The notes under the pieces are model-generated. The model was not told the origin of the DNA and ran no database searches. It saw only the letters and a program-made list of their open reading frames with translations. Position numbers and translations under genes: made by a program. Shown here one piece after another: positions 6,695-15,707 of a stretch of 64,000 bases of DNA. Positions within the stretch are counted from its first letter, which is position 1. Each line of letters begins with the position of its first letter. The stretch spans positions 1 through 64,000 of the forward strand of contig DASQKY010000051.1 in assembly GCA_035630295.1 (NCBI GenBank). Direction: 5' to 3'. Source of the DNA: Acidimicrobiales bacterium. GTDB taxonomy: Bacteria; Actinomycetota; Acidimicrobiia; Acidimicrobiales; Iamiaceae.

Positions 6695-8854
6695 CGCGGG
6701 TGGTGCCCCGGCCCCCGCGGCCGGGGGCGTGGTGGGCGCCCCGTCAGCCCGCCCGTCGGCCGGGGCCGGGGCGGGGGCCGGCGCCTCGATCGGCTGCTGG
6801 GCGAAGGGCACGATGCGCTCGGCCAGCCACCGCCACACCGGCCCGGTGCCGGCCTGCGTGTAGTGCAGCCCGTCGCTCTGGAGGGGCACCCCGTCGACCT
6901 GGTCCCGGAGCTCGCCGCCCGGGCACACCAGCTCGCCCAGGTCCACGTAGGTGGCCCGGTCCCCCAGGTCCCGGGCGTAGCCCTCGATCACCCCGTTGAC
7001 CCAGGCCACGCGCTCGGGGTCGTTGCGGGCGCTGTCCCCCCCGCCCAGCTCCAGGTCCTCCTCGTGCATGCAGGGCACACCCAGGAACATGAACCGCACG
7101 TCGGGCTTGACGGCCAGCAGGGCGGCCACCCCCCGGTCGAAGCCGACCCGCATCAGCTCCGCCATCTCCCGGGTGCCGCTGCGCACGGTGCGGCGCCCCA
7201 CCTTGTGGTCGAAGACCTCCCACGCCCCGAACTGCACCAGGGCCACGTCGGGCTGGGAGTCGGCGGCCAGGTTCTGCCAGTGCAGGGCCCAGTCCCCGCA
7301 GTTGACGGCGGAGGGGTCGATCCGGCCATCCGGCAGGGCGAAGCCGTCGACGATCCCGCAGCCCACGATGGCCCCCGAGGCCACCTCCAGGCTGGGGGGC
7401 ACGACGGGGTTCTCGAAGCTGAGGGTGAAGGCCACGGAGTCGCCCACCGACAGCACCCGGACCGGGCGGTCGGCCGGCACCGGGGGGATGCCGTTGGCCT
7501 CGATCACGGCTCGGATCTCGGCCGGGATGGTGGGCACCGGCTCGGGCGGCTGCTCGGGCACGCCCCGGGGGGCGGCGGCCACCCGGGGATCGAGGCCGGC
7601 GGCCTGGGTGGCGGCGCCCCCGTCGGGCACCCGCAGCGTGCCGGCCACCAGCAGCCACACCACCAGCGCCCCGCACATGGCCACCGCCGCCGGTCGGGAC
7701 CGGCGCAGGCCGGGCACCCGCAGGCGCAGGCCGTCCAGGCCCCGCCGCCGCACCGGCACCTCGACCAGGTGGTACGAGGCCACGGTGACGGCCACGGCCA
7801 CCGCCGTGCGGAGGGCCAGCAGGGCCGGCTCCTGCCACCAGCCCGAGCCGTCCAGGCCCGTGCGCCGGGGGGTGAGGGCCACGTTCACCGGCCAGTGCCA
7901 CAGGTACAGGCCGTAGGACACCTTCCCGATGGCCACCAGCGGGCGGGCGGCCAGCACCCGGGCCAGGGGCAGGTCGGGCCGGGGCAGGGCGATGCCGGCC
8001 ACCAGGGCGGCCGACAGGGCGGCCAGGGCCAGGAAGCCGCCCCGGTACATCCAGGTGTCGGACTCCTGCACCAGGGCGTAGGCGGCCACCACCCCGGTCG
8101 CCCCCACCAGCCCGGCCCCGGCCAGGGTCCGGCGGTAGCGGTGCAGGGGCCACTGGGCCGCCACCACGGCCAGGATGGCCCCCACCAGCAGCGAGTGGGC
8201 CCGGGAGTCGGTGCCGTAGTAGGCCCGGGACGGGTCGACGGTGCCGGAGACCATGTGCGCCATCCACAGCGCCGAGGCCACCGCGGCGACCACCAGGCCG
8301 GCCAGCAGGGGCGTGACCCGCCGGGCGCCGCGCAGGGCCACGGCCACCACCACCGGGAACACCACGTACCACTGCTCCTCCACGGCCAGGGACCACAGGT
8401 GGCGCAGCGGCGAGGGCACGCCGGCGAAGTACGACTGCTCGGTGACGATGAAGCGCCAGTTGGCCACGTAGCCCAGGGCGGCCAGGCCGTCGCCCCGCAC
8501 GTTGGCCCGCTCCACCGGCTCGACCAGGAACGGGGCGGCGATGCCGATGGCCGCCAGGAGCAGGAGCAGGGCCGGCAGCAGGCGCCGCAGGCGCCGGACC
8601 CAGAAGGCCCGCAGGTCGATGTGGCCCTCGCCCACCCGCTCCCGCAGGAGGAGGGTGGTGATGAGGTAGCCGGAGAGGACGAAGAAGACGTCGACGCCCA
8701 GGAACCCCCCGGGCGCCCAGGACACCCCGCCGTGGAACAGCATGACGCCGACCACGGCCACGGCCCGCAGCCCGTCGAGGGCCGGGATGTGGCGCAGGGG
8801 CCGCGGCGAGGTCCGGGCCCCGGTGCCGGCGGGGGTCTCGGGGTCGGCGGCCAT
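6692..8854 (-). CDS. OafA/YrhL-like membrane acyltransferase with C-terminal SGNH domain
   Basis: 720 residues. The N-terminal acyltransferase-3 domain (about 20-390) has the family opening HIPALDGLRAVAVVGVMLFH, GVDVFFVLSGYLITTLL and about ten membrane helices, followed by an extracytoplasmic SGNH hydrolase-like domain (about 450-690) with the GDSVAF block. Such two-domain proteins typically move acetyl or other acyl groups onto cell-surface glycans or peptidoglycan. The ending is Pro/Ala-rich. ATG 8854 follows TACTGT by 9 bases. The substrate cannot be told from sequence. Confidence 0.88.
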   Translation of the reverse strand: MAADPETPAGTGARTSPRPLRHIPALDGLRAVAVVGVMLFHGGVSWAPGGFLGVDVFFVLSGYLITTLLLRERVGEGHIDLRAFWVRRLRRLLPALLLLLAAIGIAAPFLVEPVERANVRGDGLAALGYVANWRFIVTEQSYFAGVPSPLRHLWSLAVEEQWYVVFPVVVAVALRGARRVTPLLAGLVVAAVASALWMAHMVSGTVDPSRAYYGTDSRAHSLLVGAILAVVAAQWPLHRYRRTLAGAGLVGATGVVAAYALVQESDTWMYRGGFLALAALSAALVAGIALPRPDLPLARVLAARPLVAIGKVSYGLYLWHWPVNVALTPRRTGLDGSGWWQEPALLALRTAVAVAVTVASYHLVEVPVRRRGLDGLRLRVPGLRRSRPAAVAMCGALVVWLLVAGTLRVPDGGAATQAAGLDPRVAAAPRGVPEQPPEPVPTIPAEIRAVIEANGIPPVPADRPVRVLSVGDSVAFTLSFENPVVPPSLEVASGAIVGCGIVDGFALPDGRIDPSAVNCGDWALHWQNLAADSQPDVALVQFGAWEVFDHKVGRRTVRSGTREMAELMRVGFDRGVAALLAVKPDVRFMFLGVPCMHEEDLELGGGDSARNDPERVAWVNGVIEGYARDLGDRATYVDLGELVCPGGELRDQVDGVPLQSDGLHYTQAGTGPVWRWLAERIVPFAQQPIEAPAPAPAPADGRADGAPTTPPAAGAGAPPA

Positions 8855-8863
8855 GACCGCGCC

Positions 8864-8869
8864 ACAGTA
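8864..8869 (-). promoter_or_regulatory. -10 element (TACTGT) for the acyltransferase
   Basis: TACTGT on the minus strand, 9 bases before ATG 8854. Confidence 0.45.
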
Positions 8870-8902
8870 GTGAGGGCGTCCGGGCCCTCCCAGGTCGATG
8901 GC

Positions 8903-8921
8903 GGCCGGCCCGGGGCCGGCC
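8903..8921 (-). terminator. Hairpin after the htrA-like gene
   Basis: GGCCGGCC (8903-8910), loop CGG, GGCCGGCC (8914-8921): an 8-bp perfect GC stem beginning 5 bases past the protease stop. No U-tract, as is common in actinobacterial terminators. Confidence 0.45.
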
Positions 8922-8926
8922 CGGGC

Positions 8927-10192
8927 TCAGCGGACGGGGGCCTCGCCCAGCGCCACGGTGACCTCCGAGGCCTGGCCCCGGCGGTCGATCCCCAGGGTGA
9001 CCTCGGTGCCCGGGGCCCGGCTGCGCACCCCGGCCACCAGGTCGGCGGCGGACTCCACCGGCGTGTCGTCCAGGCGGGTCACCAGGTCGCCGACCTCGAC
9101 GCCGGCGGCCGCGGCCGGGCCGTCGCCCTCCACCTGCTGGACCAGGGCGCCGGTGCGACCGTCGGTGGGATCGGCGGCCCCCACCCCCAGGTAGCCGTTG
9201 GTGATGGGCTCGCCGGCCACCAGCGCGTCGGCCACCTCCTTGGCGGTGGCGATGGGGACGGCGAAGCCGACGCCCACGTTGCCGCCCGACTCCGAGGCGA
9301 TGGAGTCGTTGACGCCGATGACCCGGCCCTGGCGGTCGGCCAGGGCCCCGCCCGAGTTGCCGGGGTTGATGGGGGCGTCGGTCTGGATCATGGGGATGGC
9401 CCCGCCGGGGGTCTCGACGGTGCGGCCCACCGCGCTGACCACCCCGGAGGTGACGGTCTGGTCCAGGCCGAAGGGGCTGCCGATGGCCACCGCCAGCTGC
9501 CCCACCTCCACCGGCTCGTCCAGGGCCAGGGCGGCGGCGGTGAGGCCGTCGGCCTCGACCTGGACCACGGCCACGTCCGAGCCGTCGTCGGCGCCCACCA
9601 CCGTGCCGTCCACCGAGCGGCCGTCGGCCAGGCGCACCGTGACCTGCGAGGCCCCGTCGACCACGTGGGCCGCGGTCATGACCAGGCCCGCCCCGGCGTC
9701 GTAGACGAAGCCCGAGCCCAGGCCCTGCCCGGTCTCGATCTGGACCACGGCCGGGCCCAGGGTGGCGGCCACCGCGGCCACCGGCTCCTCGGCCCCGGCG
9801 GCGCCGGGCACGGTGGGGGTGGTCTCCTCGGCGACGGGGGTGGCGGTCACCGCGGTCCGCTCCGGCTGGTCGCCCAGGGCCTGGCCGATGGCCACGCCGG
9901 TCCCACCCACGGCCAGGGCCCCGAGCAGGGCCATGACCAGGGCCACGGCCCACCCCCGGGGGCGCCGGGGGGATGGGAGGCGCTCCGGGGGTGGGCCGGG
10001 AGGAGGGGGCGGCGGGGGCAGGCCCGGGCCGAGGGGCCGGGTCCCGCCACCCGCCGTCGGGCCCCAGAGAGGCGGGGGGCCCGACGGCGGAGGTGGCCAC
10101 GAGGCGGTCGATGGACCCGGCGGGTCCGGCGGTCCGGCGGGGGCCGGCTCGGCCGGTGGAGGGGGTGGAGGGCTCCAGCGGGTCGGGTCCAT
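8927..10192 (-). CDS. Membrane-anchored HtrA/DegP-like serine protease with PDZ domain
   Basis: 421 residues. A proline-rich cytoplasmic stretch (1-78) precedes one membrane helix (about 81-104), then a trypsin-like domain with the full triad: H176 in TAAHVV, D206 in GSDVAVV and S280 in NPGNSGGAL. A PDZ domain (about 325-415) follows. This is the layout of actinobacterial HtrA/PepD proteases that do envelope quality control. ATG 10192 has GAGGTGA about 8 bases upstream and a TACGGT -10 candidate at 10229-10234, giving a leader of about 30 nt. Confidence 0.92.
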   Translation of the reverse strand: MDPTRWSPPPPPPAEPAPAGPPDPPGPSTASWPPPPSGPPPLWGPTAGGGTRPLGPGLPPPPPPPGPPPERLPSPRRPRGWAVALVMALLGALAVGGTGVAIGQALGDQPERTAVTATPVAEETTPTVPGAAGAEEPVAAVAATLGPAVVQIETGQGLGSGFVYDAGAGLVMTAAHVVDGASQVTVRLADGRSVDGTVVGADDGSDVAVVQVEADGLTAAALALDEPVEVGQLAVAIGSPFGLDQTVTSGVVSAVGRTVETPGGAIPMIQTDAPINPGNSGGALADRQGRVIGVNDSIASESGGNVGVGFAVPIATAKEVADALVAGEPITNGYLGVGAADPTDGRTGALVQQVEGDGPAAAAGVEVGDLVTRLDDTPVESAADLVAGVRSRAPGTEVTLGIDRRGQASEVTVALGEAPVR

Positions 10193-10228
10193 CGGGGGTC
10201 ACCTCGGCGGCTCGGGGGTACCGGGCCG

Positions 10229-10234
10229 ACCGTA
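10229..10234 (-). promoter_or_regulatory. -10 candidate (TACGGT) for the HtrA-like gene
   Basis: TACGGT on the minus strand; predicted start near 10222, leader about 30 nt with a GAGG Shine-Dalgarno. Confidence 0.35.
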
Positions 10235-10263
10235 CGGACCTGCCCCGAAAGCACCCGCAAGCC

Positions 10264-10291
10264 CCCCGGCAACCTCACCGAAGGCCCGGGG
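10264..10291 (-). terminator. Possible terminator hairpin after the phospholipase-like gene
   Basis: CCCCGG (10264-10269) can pair with CCGGGG (10286-10291) around a 16-base loop. Short stem and no U-tract, so weak evidence. Confidence 0.22.
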
Positions 10292-10314
10292 CAAGCCGAC
10301 CTAAGCGACGGCCC

Positions 10315-11556
10315 TCAGCCGGTGAAGCGGGCTCGGGCGGGGACGGGGGCCGCCGGGGGGGCGGCGGTCCGCTGCTCGGGCGGGGGGGCGGGCGGGACCG
10401 CCGGGTACGGGGTGAAGATGGTGTCGATCTGGGCCGAGACGCAGTCCGGCGGGGCGTTCACCGGGTTGCAGCGGGCCACCGTCCCGCCGGGGATCTCGAC
10501 CACGTAGCCGGTGCCGAAGGGGGCCGCGTAGGACGGGGTCGGGTAGTCGGTGGACACCCACTGGGCCCCGCTGGCGAAGGCGGCGTCGCGGGTCGACGTG
10601 TCGCCGTTGCGGGCCTGGAGGGTGTCGGCGTCGGCCCGGGTGCGGACCACGTAGCCGTCGGCCACCAGCTGCTGGATGTGCTCGACCTGGCCCACCGGCT
10701 CGTTGACCTTCACGAAGGCGGCGTCGGGGTCGCCGGGCCCGGCGTTGGTGAACATCACCCGGTCCTCCAGCGTGGGGTGCCCGGCCAGGTAGTCGGTGCG
10801 GTAGCCACCGCCGTTGTCCATCAGGAACAGGACCTTGCCCCGGCTCTGGCCCAGGGTGGGCCACCCGTCGGTGAGGATGGCCTCCTCCAGGGTGGCGTGG
10901 CTGCCCCGCACGTCGTCGGGGGTGATGATCTGGTCCCGGGGGACGACGCCCAGGATCTCGTCGTCCAGGCGGTCCATGGCCCCCTGGTCCCAGGGCTCGG
11001 GCACCACGAAGGGGAAGCCGTCCAGGCCGACCTCGCTGTCCTTGAGCTCGATCAGGATGGCGATGGGCATGTGGCCGGGGTTGGCGCTCGACCAGGCCTC
11101 GACGGCTCCGAGGCAGGCCACCAGCGACAGGCAGGTGCTGCGGTAGTCGACGTCCTGGACGTGGAGGACCTTGGTGCCCGGCTCCTGCATGGCCGGGTCG
11201 TACGGCCCCTCGCCGGCGGCGGCGCGGATGAGCGGGTCGGCGTAGGCGCCGCCGGCGTCATCCCGGAAGACGTCGAGCTCGATCTGGCGCACCTTCTGGC
11301 TCTGGAACTGCTCGGGCAGGGGGGCGTGGGTGTACTGCATGAGGTCGTCGCCGTCCCCGATGAACTGGCGGCGCAGCCCGCTCTCGGCCGGCGAGGCAGC
11401 CAGGTGGTAGCTGTTGTGGCTGCCCACCACCTGCAGCTGGTTGATGCGCAGGTCGTCGACGGCCACGGCGTCGACCGGGCCGCTCCCGACGCCCAGCACG
11501 GCGAGGGCCAGCGCCCCCGCCACCAGGAACCGGTGCATGTGCGGACGTGGGCTCAC
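10315..11556 (-). CDS. Secreted Ca2+-dependent phosphoinositide phospholipase C-like protein
   Basis: 413 residues, PLC-like TIM-barrel family. A signal peptide (about 7-32; FLVAGALALAVLGVGSGPVDA) precedes LQVVGSHNSYH, whose His (residue 47) is the first catalytic histidine position of this superfamily, and VRQIELDVFRD and VLHVQDVDY supply the metal-site region. The true phosphodiester substrate is unknown. GTG 11556 is preferred to ATG 11538 because AGGGGG lies at the right distance before the GTG and nothing lies before the ATG. A Pro/Ala-rich tail ends the protein. Confidence 0.85.
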   Translation of the reverse strand: MSPRPHMHRFLVAGALALAVLGVGSGPVDAVAVDDLRINQLQVVGSHNSYHLAASPAESGLRRQFIGDGDDLMQYTHAPLPEQFQSQKVRQIELDVFRDDAGGAYADPLIRAAAGEGPYDPAMQEPGTKVLHVQDVDYRSTCLSLVACLGAVEAWSSANPGHMPIAILIELKDSEVGLDGFPFVVPEPWDQGAMDRLDDEILGVVPRDQIITPDDVRGSHATLEEAILTDGWPTLGQSRGKVLFLMDNGGGYRTDYLAGHPTLEDRVMFTNAGPGDPDAAFVKVNEPVGQVEHIQQLVADGYVVRTRADADTLQARNGDTSTRDAAFASGAQWVSTDYPTPSYAAPFGTGYVVEIPGGTVARCNPVNAPPDCVSAQIDTIFTPYPAVPPAPPPEQRTAAPPAAPVPARARFTG

Positions 11557-11589
11557 CTCGTCCCCCTGACGTGGCCGGCGAGTGACGTC

Positions 11590-11595
11590 ACGGTA
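11590..11595 (-). promoter_or_regulatory. -10 candidate (TACCGT) for the phospholipase-like gene
   Basis: TACCGT on the minus strand; predicted start near 11582, leader about 26 nt with an AGGGGG ribosome-binding site. Confidence 0.4.
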
Positions 11596-11642
11596 GCGCG
11601 GAGGTGGCGAGGCCTGCTCCGGCCGACGACCGGCCGGCCCGG

Positions 11643-12458
11643 CTAGGGAGCGGTGAACGGCTCGGCGATGCCGTGCAGGGGGCAGCCCTCGTCGCCCACC
11701 GGGCCGTGGCCGATGTACCACTCGACCCCCATGGCCACCGCGAACACCTCGGGGGGCATGGCCAGGAGGAAGTGGTCGTCGGCCATCTGGCTCCGGTGGG
11801 CCAGCATCGAGGCCCGCTTGGCCTCCACCGCGGCGGCCACGTCGACCCGGTGGGTCAGGAGGTGCTCCTCGACCCCCAGGTCCATCTCGTCGGGGTCGGG
11901 GGGCGCCGCCCCCTCGGGCAGCTCGGGGCCGCCCCCGGCGGCCACCAGGGCCAGCATCCGGCGCAGGGCGGTGCGGTTGATGGTGCCCTCCACCACCCGG
12001 GGCACGCCGGCCAGCTCGGCGGCCCGCACCCCCACCCGGTGGACCTGGATGTGGTCGGGGTGGCCGTAGCCGCCGTGGTCGTCGTAGACGGTCAGGGTGT
12101 CGGCCTCCTCCTCGGTGAGGATGGACGCCAGCCGCCGGGCCGCGCTGTCCACGTCGGCCTGCCAGAACGTCCACGGCTCGTCGTTGGTGGCCTCACCCAC
12201 CATGCCCGAGTCGACGTAGCCCAGGAACTCGACCCGGGCCACGCCCAGCGCCGCGGCCGAGGCGTAGGTCTCGGCCGTCCGGCGCAGGGCCAGCTGCTCG
12301 CCCTCGTGGAGGACGCCGGGCACGATCTCGCCCCGCTCGCCCCGGGTGGCCACCACCAGCACCACCCGGTGGCCGGCCCGGGCGGCCAGGGCCATGGTGC
12401 CCCCGGTGCCGATGCTCTCGTCGTCGGGGTGGGCGTGGAAGCAGACCAGCGTCGCCAT
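11643..12458 (-). CDS. PIG-L / LmbE family deacetylase (MshB-like)
   Basis: 271 residues. Zinc-binding AHPDDE at 9-14 and GGYGHPDH at 129-136 define the PIG-L family of N-acetylglucosamine-type deacetylases. Both motifs read like those of MshB, which deacetylates GlcNAc-inositol in mycothiol synthesis, and Mca, which cleaves mycothiol conjugates. No other mycothiol gene is nearby, so the exact substrate is open. ATG 12458 follows TAGCGT by 9 bases, giving a leaderless start. Confidence 0.85.
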   Translation of the reverse strand: MATLVCFHAHPDDESIGTGGTMALAARAGHRVVLVVATRGERGEIVPGVLHEGEQLALRRTAETYASAAALGVARVEFLGYVDSGMVGEATNDEPWTFWQADVDSAARRLASILTEEEADTLTVYDDHGGYGHPDHIQVHRVGVRAAELAGVPRVVEGTINRTALRRMLALVAAGGGPELPEGAAPPDPDEMDLGVEEHLLTHRVDVAAAVEAKRASMLAHRSQMADDHFLLAMPPEVFAVAMGVEWYIGHGPVGDEGCPLHGIAEPFTAP

Positions 12459-12467
12459 GCCGGCCCG

Positions 12468-12473
12468 ACGCTA
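12468..12473 (-). promoter_or_regulatory. -10 element (TAGCGT), leaderless PIG-L gene
   Basis: TAGCGT on the minus strand, 9 bases before ATG 12458. Confidence 0.5.
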
Positions 12474-12501
12474 CCGGCCCGCGGCGCCGGGCTGGCGCCG
12501 G

Positions 12502-13644
12502 TCAGCCGATGGCGCCGCTGTCGCGGAGGGCGGCCAGGCGGGCCTCGTCGTAGCCGATCTCGGCCAGGACCTCGTCGCTGTGCTGCCCGGCGTGGGGCGG
12601 GGGGCGGCGGATCTGGCCCGGGGTGCGGCTGAAGCGGGGGGCGGGGGCGGGCTGGGTGATGCCGGCCACCTCGGTGAAGGTGCCCCGAGCCACGTTGTGG
12701 GGGTGGCGGGCGGCCTCGTCCATGGTCAGCACCGGGGCGAAGCACACGTCGGTGCCCTCCATGAGGGCGCACCACTCGTCGCGGGTCTTCTCCTTGAACA
12801 CCGCCTCCAGGCGCTGCTTCAGGGCCGGCCAGTGGGCCTTGTCCTGCTGCCACGGCAGGTCCTCGCCCTCCAGGCCGGTGAGGCGCAGCAGCTCGGCGTA
12901 GAACTGGGGCTCGATGGAGCCGATGGACACGTAGCCGCCGTCCGCGCACTGGTAGGTGTCGTAGTAGTGGGCGCCGGTGTCGAGCATGTTGGTGCCCCGC
13001 TCGTCGCTCCACAGGCCCATGGCCCGGAACGAGTGCATCATGGTCATGAGCAGGGCGGCCCCGTCGACCATGGCCGCGTCGACCACCTGGCCCCGGCCCG
13101 AGCGCCCGGCCTCGACCAGCGCTGCGCACACCCCGAGGGCCAGGAGCATGCCCCCGCCGCCGAAGTCGCCCACCAGGTTGATGGGCGGGGTGGGGCGCTC
13201 GCCCGCCCGGCCCAGGTGGGCCAGCGCGCCGCCCAGGGCGATGTAGTTGATGTCGTGGCCGGCCATGGAGGCGTACGGGCCGTCCTGGCCCCAGCCGGTC
13301 ATGCGGCCGTAGACCAGCTTGGGGTTGCGCCCCAGGCAAACCTCGGGCCCGAGGCCCAGGCGCTCCATGACCCCGGGGCGGAAGCCCTCGATCAAGGCGT
13401 CGGCCGAGGCCACCAGGTCGAGGACGGCTTCCACGCCGGCCGGGTCCTTCAGGTTGACCGCCACCGAGCGCCGGCCCCGGTTGAGGAGGTCGGCCGGGGG
13501 CGAGGCGGGATCGCCGCCCATGCGGGGCCCGGTGCGGTCGACGCGGATGACCTCGGCCCCCAGGTCGGCCAGGGCCATGGCGCAGAACGGGCCGGGCCCG
13601 ATGCCGGCGATCTCGACGACGCGGGTGCCGGAGAGCGGTCCCAC
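12502..13644 (-). CDS. Alpha-methylacyl-CoA racemase (family III CoA-transferase fold)
   Basis: 380 residues of the CaiB/BaiF fold. Signature text of racemases rather than transferases is present: [13 protein letters not shown] with H130, [11 protein letters not shown] with D160 (the His/Asp acid-base pair of alpha-methylacyl-CoA racemase) and [10 protein letters not shown], which matches the glutamate-bearing segment of the mycobacterial enzyme. It epimerises 2-methylacyl-CoA esters in branched-chain or sterol side-chain degradation. GTG 13644 is preceded by GGGGAG and lies 14 bases after the upstream hydrolase stop, so the two genes form one unit. Confidence 0.88.
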   Translation of the reverse strand: MGPLSGTRVVEIAGIGPGPFCAMALADLGAEVIRVDRTGPRMGGDPASPPADLLNRGRRSVAVNLKDPAGVEAVLDLVASADALIEGFRPGVMERLGLGPEVCLGRNPKLVYGRMTGWGQDGPYASMAGHDINYIALGGALAHLGRAGERPTPPINLVGDFGGGGMLLALGVCAALVEAGRSGRGQVVDAAMVDGAALLMTMMHSFRAMGLWSDERGTNMLDTGAHYYDTYQCADGGYVSIGSIEPQFYAELLRLTGLEGEDLPWQQDKAHWPALKQRLEAVFKEKTRDEWCALMEGTDVCFAPVLTMDEAARHPHNVARGTFTEVAGITQPAPAPRFSRTPGQIRRPPPHAGQHSDEVLAEIGYDEARLAALRDSGAIG

Positions 13645-13658
13645 GGCGGGCTCCCCGC

Positions 13659-14570
13659 TCAGCCCGGCACCGGGGCGGCGGTGAGGGCGCCGGCCCGGGC
13701 GGTGAGGGCGCAGACCTCGTCGACGATGTCCTCCCAGTGGCCCCGGGGCAGGTCGTGGCCCATGCCCTCCACGATGCGCAGCTCGGCGCCGGGGATGGCC
13801 GCCGCGGTGGCCCGGCCGCCGCTGACCGTCACCAGCGGGTCGGCGTCGCCGTGGACCACCAGGGTGGGGACGGTGATGCGGGCCAGGCCCTCGGTGCGGG
13901 GGCCGGAGACGGCGATGGCCAGGAGCTGGTGGCCCACCCCCTGGGGGTACGCGCACCGGTCCCAGGCCCGGCCGGCCTTGTCGGCCGAGGCGGCCTCGTC
14001 GACCAGGCCGGGGCTGCCGATGACGTGGGCCAGGGCCACGCCCCGGGCCACGGCCTCGTCGCGGGTGGTGGGCTCCGGCCCGAGCAGGGCGCCCAGGATC
14101 GACGGGTCGGGCTGGCCCACGTCGGGCTCCCCCGTGGTCGACATGACGGAGGTGAGGCTGCGGACCCGCTCCGGGTGCTCGATGGCCAGGGTCTGGGCGA
14201 TCATGCCGCCCATCGAGGCCCCGACCACGTGGGCCGAGGCCAGGCCCAGCGCGTCGAGGACGGCCACCGCGTCGCCGGCCATGTCGGTGAGCCGGTAGGG
14301 CGCGTCGACCTCGGCGCCGCCGAGCGAGGCCACCAGGAGGGTCAGGGCGTCGATGTCGCCCTCGACCGGCTTGGTGGACAGGCCGACGTCCCGGTTGTCG
14401 TAGCGCACGACGTAGTAGCCACGCTCGACCAGGAGGGCGACGAGATCCTCGTCCCAGCTCAGGTGCTGGGCCCCGAGGCCCATGATCATGAGCAGGGGCT
14501 CGGCCGTGGGATCGCCGTCGGTCGTGTACCAGATCTCGATGCCGGCGGGTGAGGGTGAGGTGGTGGGCAC
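13659..14570 (-). CDS. Alpha/beta hydrolase
   Basis: 303-residue alpha/beta hydrolase. Nucleophile S119 lies in GASMGG, an acidic residue in HGDADPL (D244) and H272 in GMGHDLP complete the triad; [10 protein letters not shown] near 58-66 is typical of the esterase/haloperoxidase-like branch. Substrate unknown. Start GTG 14570 is placed 6 bases after a CACCAT hexamer that lies exactly 17 bases from a TTGACC box, i.e. a full promoter, and there is no Shine-Dalgarno. It is the first gene of a two-gene unit with the racemase. Confidence 0.85.
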   Translation of the reverse strand: MPTTSPSPAGIEIWYTTDGDPTAEPLLMIMGLGAQHLSWDEDLVALLVERGYYVVRYDNRDVGLSTKPVEGDIDALTLLVASLGGAEVDAPYRLTDMAGDAVAVLDALGLASAHVVGASMGGMIAQTLAIEHPERVRSLTSVMSTTGEPDVGQPDPSILGALLGPEPTTRDEAVARGVALAHVIGSPGLVDEAASADKAGRAWDRCAYPQGVGHQLLAIAVSGPRTEGLARITVPTLVVHGDADPLVTVSGGRATAAAIPGAELRIVEGMGHDLPRGHWEDIVDEVCALTARAGALTAAPVPG

Positions 14571-14576
14571 GGCGAC

Positions 14577-14605
14577 ATGGTGGCCGGCCTTGACCACTCG
14601 GTCAA
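14577..14605 (-). promoter_or_regulatory. Promoter TTGACC-N17-CACCAT for the hydrolase-racemase unit
   Basis: On the minus strand TTGACC (14605-14600) and CACCAT (14582-14577) are separated by 17 bases, with GTG 14570 a further 6 bases downstream. Confidence 0.55.
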
Positions 14606-14607
14606 GG
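14588..14607. promoter_or_regulatory. TetR-type operator palindrome over the -35 box
   Basis: CCTTGACC (14588-14595), ACTC, GGTCAAGG (14600-14607): perfect 8-bp arms around a 4-base centre. It overlaps the -35 of the hydrolase promoter and lies just upstream of galK. The form TTGACC-N4-GGTCAA resembles TetR-family operators; no TetR gene is in the window. Confidence 0.65.
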
Positions 14608-14619
14608 AGGGGGCGGACG

Positions 14620-14625
14620 TAGGGT
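14620..14625 (+). promoter_or_regulatory. -10 element (TAGGGT), leaderless galK
   Basis: TAGGGT, 6 bases before ATG 14632. Confidence 0.5.
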
Positions 14626-14631
14626 GCCGCC

Positions 14632-15663
14632 ATGGACGAGGTGCGGGCCGTGGCCCCGGGCCGGGTCAACCTGATCGGCGACCACACCGACCACACCGGC
14701 GGCCTGGTGCTGCCCATGGCCGTGGAGCTGGCCACCACGGTGGAGGGGGTGCGGGGCGGCGACCGGGTGGTGCTGCGCTCGGACCACGACCCGGACCCCG
14801 CCGTCGTCCCCCTCGACGTCGGGGACCCGGCCGCGGTGGCCCCCGGCTGGGCCCGCTACGTGGCCGGGGTGGTGGCCGAGCTGCGTCCCCCGGTGGGCTT
14901 CGAGGGGACGGTGTCGACCACGCTGCCCATCGGCGGGGGCCTCTCCTCCAGCGCCGCCCTGGAGGTGGCCGTGGCCCTGGCCCTGGGGGCGGACGGGGCC
15001 GACCCCCGGGCCCTGGCCCGCCTGGCCCAGCGGGCCGAGCAGCGGGCCTCGGGCGTCCCCTGCGGGATCATGGATCAGCTGGCCTCGGTGGCCGGGCGGG
15101 CCGGCCACGCCCTGCTCATCGACTGCCACTCCCTGGACGTGGTGCCGGTCCCCCTGCCGGCCCGGGCCGAGGTGGTGGTGGTCGACTCCGGCCAGGCTCG
15201 GGCCCTGGCCGGCTCGGCCTACGCCGAGCGGGCGGCCCAGTGCCGGGCCGCCGAGGCCGCCATCGGCCCCCTCCGCCGGGCCGCGCCGGGGGCCGAGGCC
15301 GCCATCGCCGATCCCGTGGTCCGGGCCCGGGCCCGGCACGTGCTGACCGAGAACACCAGGGTCCGGGCCACGGCCGAGGCCCTGGCCGCCGGGGACCTGG
15401 CCCTGGTGGGGGCGGCCATGGCCGAGAGCCACGCCTCCCTGCGCGACGACTTCGGCGTGTCCACCCCGGTGCTGGACGCGCTGGTGAGCCGGCTGGCCGC
15501 CACCCCCGGGGTGCACGGCGCCCGCCTCACCGGGGCCGGCTTCGGGGGCTGCGTGGTGGCCCTGGCCGATCCCGGGGCGCTGGCCGGTTGGGGCCCCGAG
15601 CGGTCCTGGTCGCTCCGACCGGGGCCCGGCGCCCGGTGCGTGCCGGCCATCCCACCCGGGTAG
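14632..15663 (+). CDS. galK: Galactokinase
   Basis: 343-residue GHMP kinase that phosphorylates galactose at C1, the entry to the Leloir pathway. Galactokinase signature GRVNLIGDHTDHTGG at 10-24, the ATP-binding LPIGGGLSSSAALE near 98-111 and the C-terminal LTGAGFGGCVVAL are all present. It is slightly short for the family (about 350-390), and the last 35 residues are low-complexity. No galT or galE lies nearby; a GH36 alpha-galactosidase lies 21 kb away. Divergent from the hydrolase gene across the 14588-14607 palindrome. Confidence 0.93.
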   Translation: MDEVRAVAPGRVNLIGDHTDHTGGLVLPMAVELATTVEGVRGGDRVVLRSDHDPDPAVVPLDVGDPAAVAPGWARYVAGVVAELRPPVGFEGTVSTTLPIGGGLSSSAALEVAVALALGADGADPRALARLAQRAEQRASGVPCGIMDQLASVAGRAGHALLIDCHSLDVVPVPLPARAEVVVVDSGQARALAGSAYAERAAQCRAAEAAIGPLRRAAPGAEAAIADPVVRARARHVLTENTRVRATAEALAAGDLALVGAAMAESHASLRDDFGVSTPVLDALVSRLAATPGVHGARLTGAGFGGCVVALADPGALAGWGPERSWSLRPGPGARCVPAIPPG

Positions 15664-15707
15664 GGGGGTCGGGTCGCACTCCCCGCAACCGGAGAGGTCC
15701 TTCCCCC

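Noticed and set aside
10235-10310. Possible riboswitch-like folding upstream of the HtrA-like gene (GCAAGCC and CCTAAG pieces)
   Set aside because: Resemblance to c-di-GMP riboswitch segments is only partial, the order is wrong, and on that strand no gene follows.
11582-11591. Perfect 10-bp palindrome GTGACGTCAC at the predicted start site of the phospholipase-like gene
   Set aside because: A 10-bp palindrome is expected many times by chance in 64 kb; no second supporting site.
14590-14625. TTGACC at 14590 as the -35 of galK
   Set aside because: Spacing to the galK -10 TAGGGT would be 24 bases, too long; on the opposite strand the spacing is a perfect 17.
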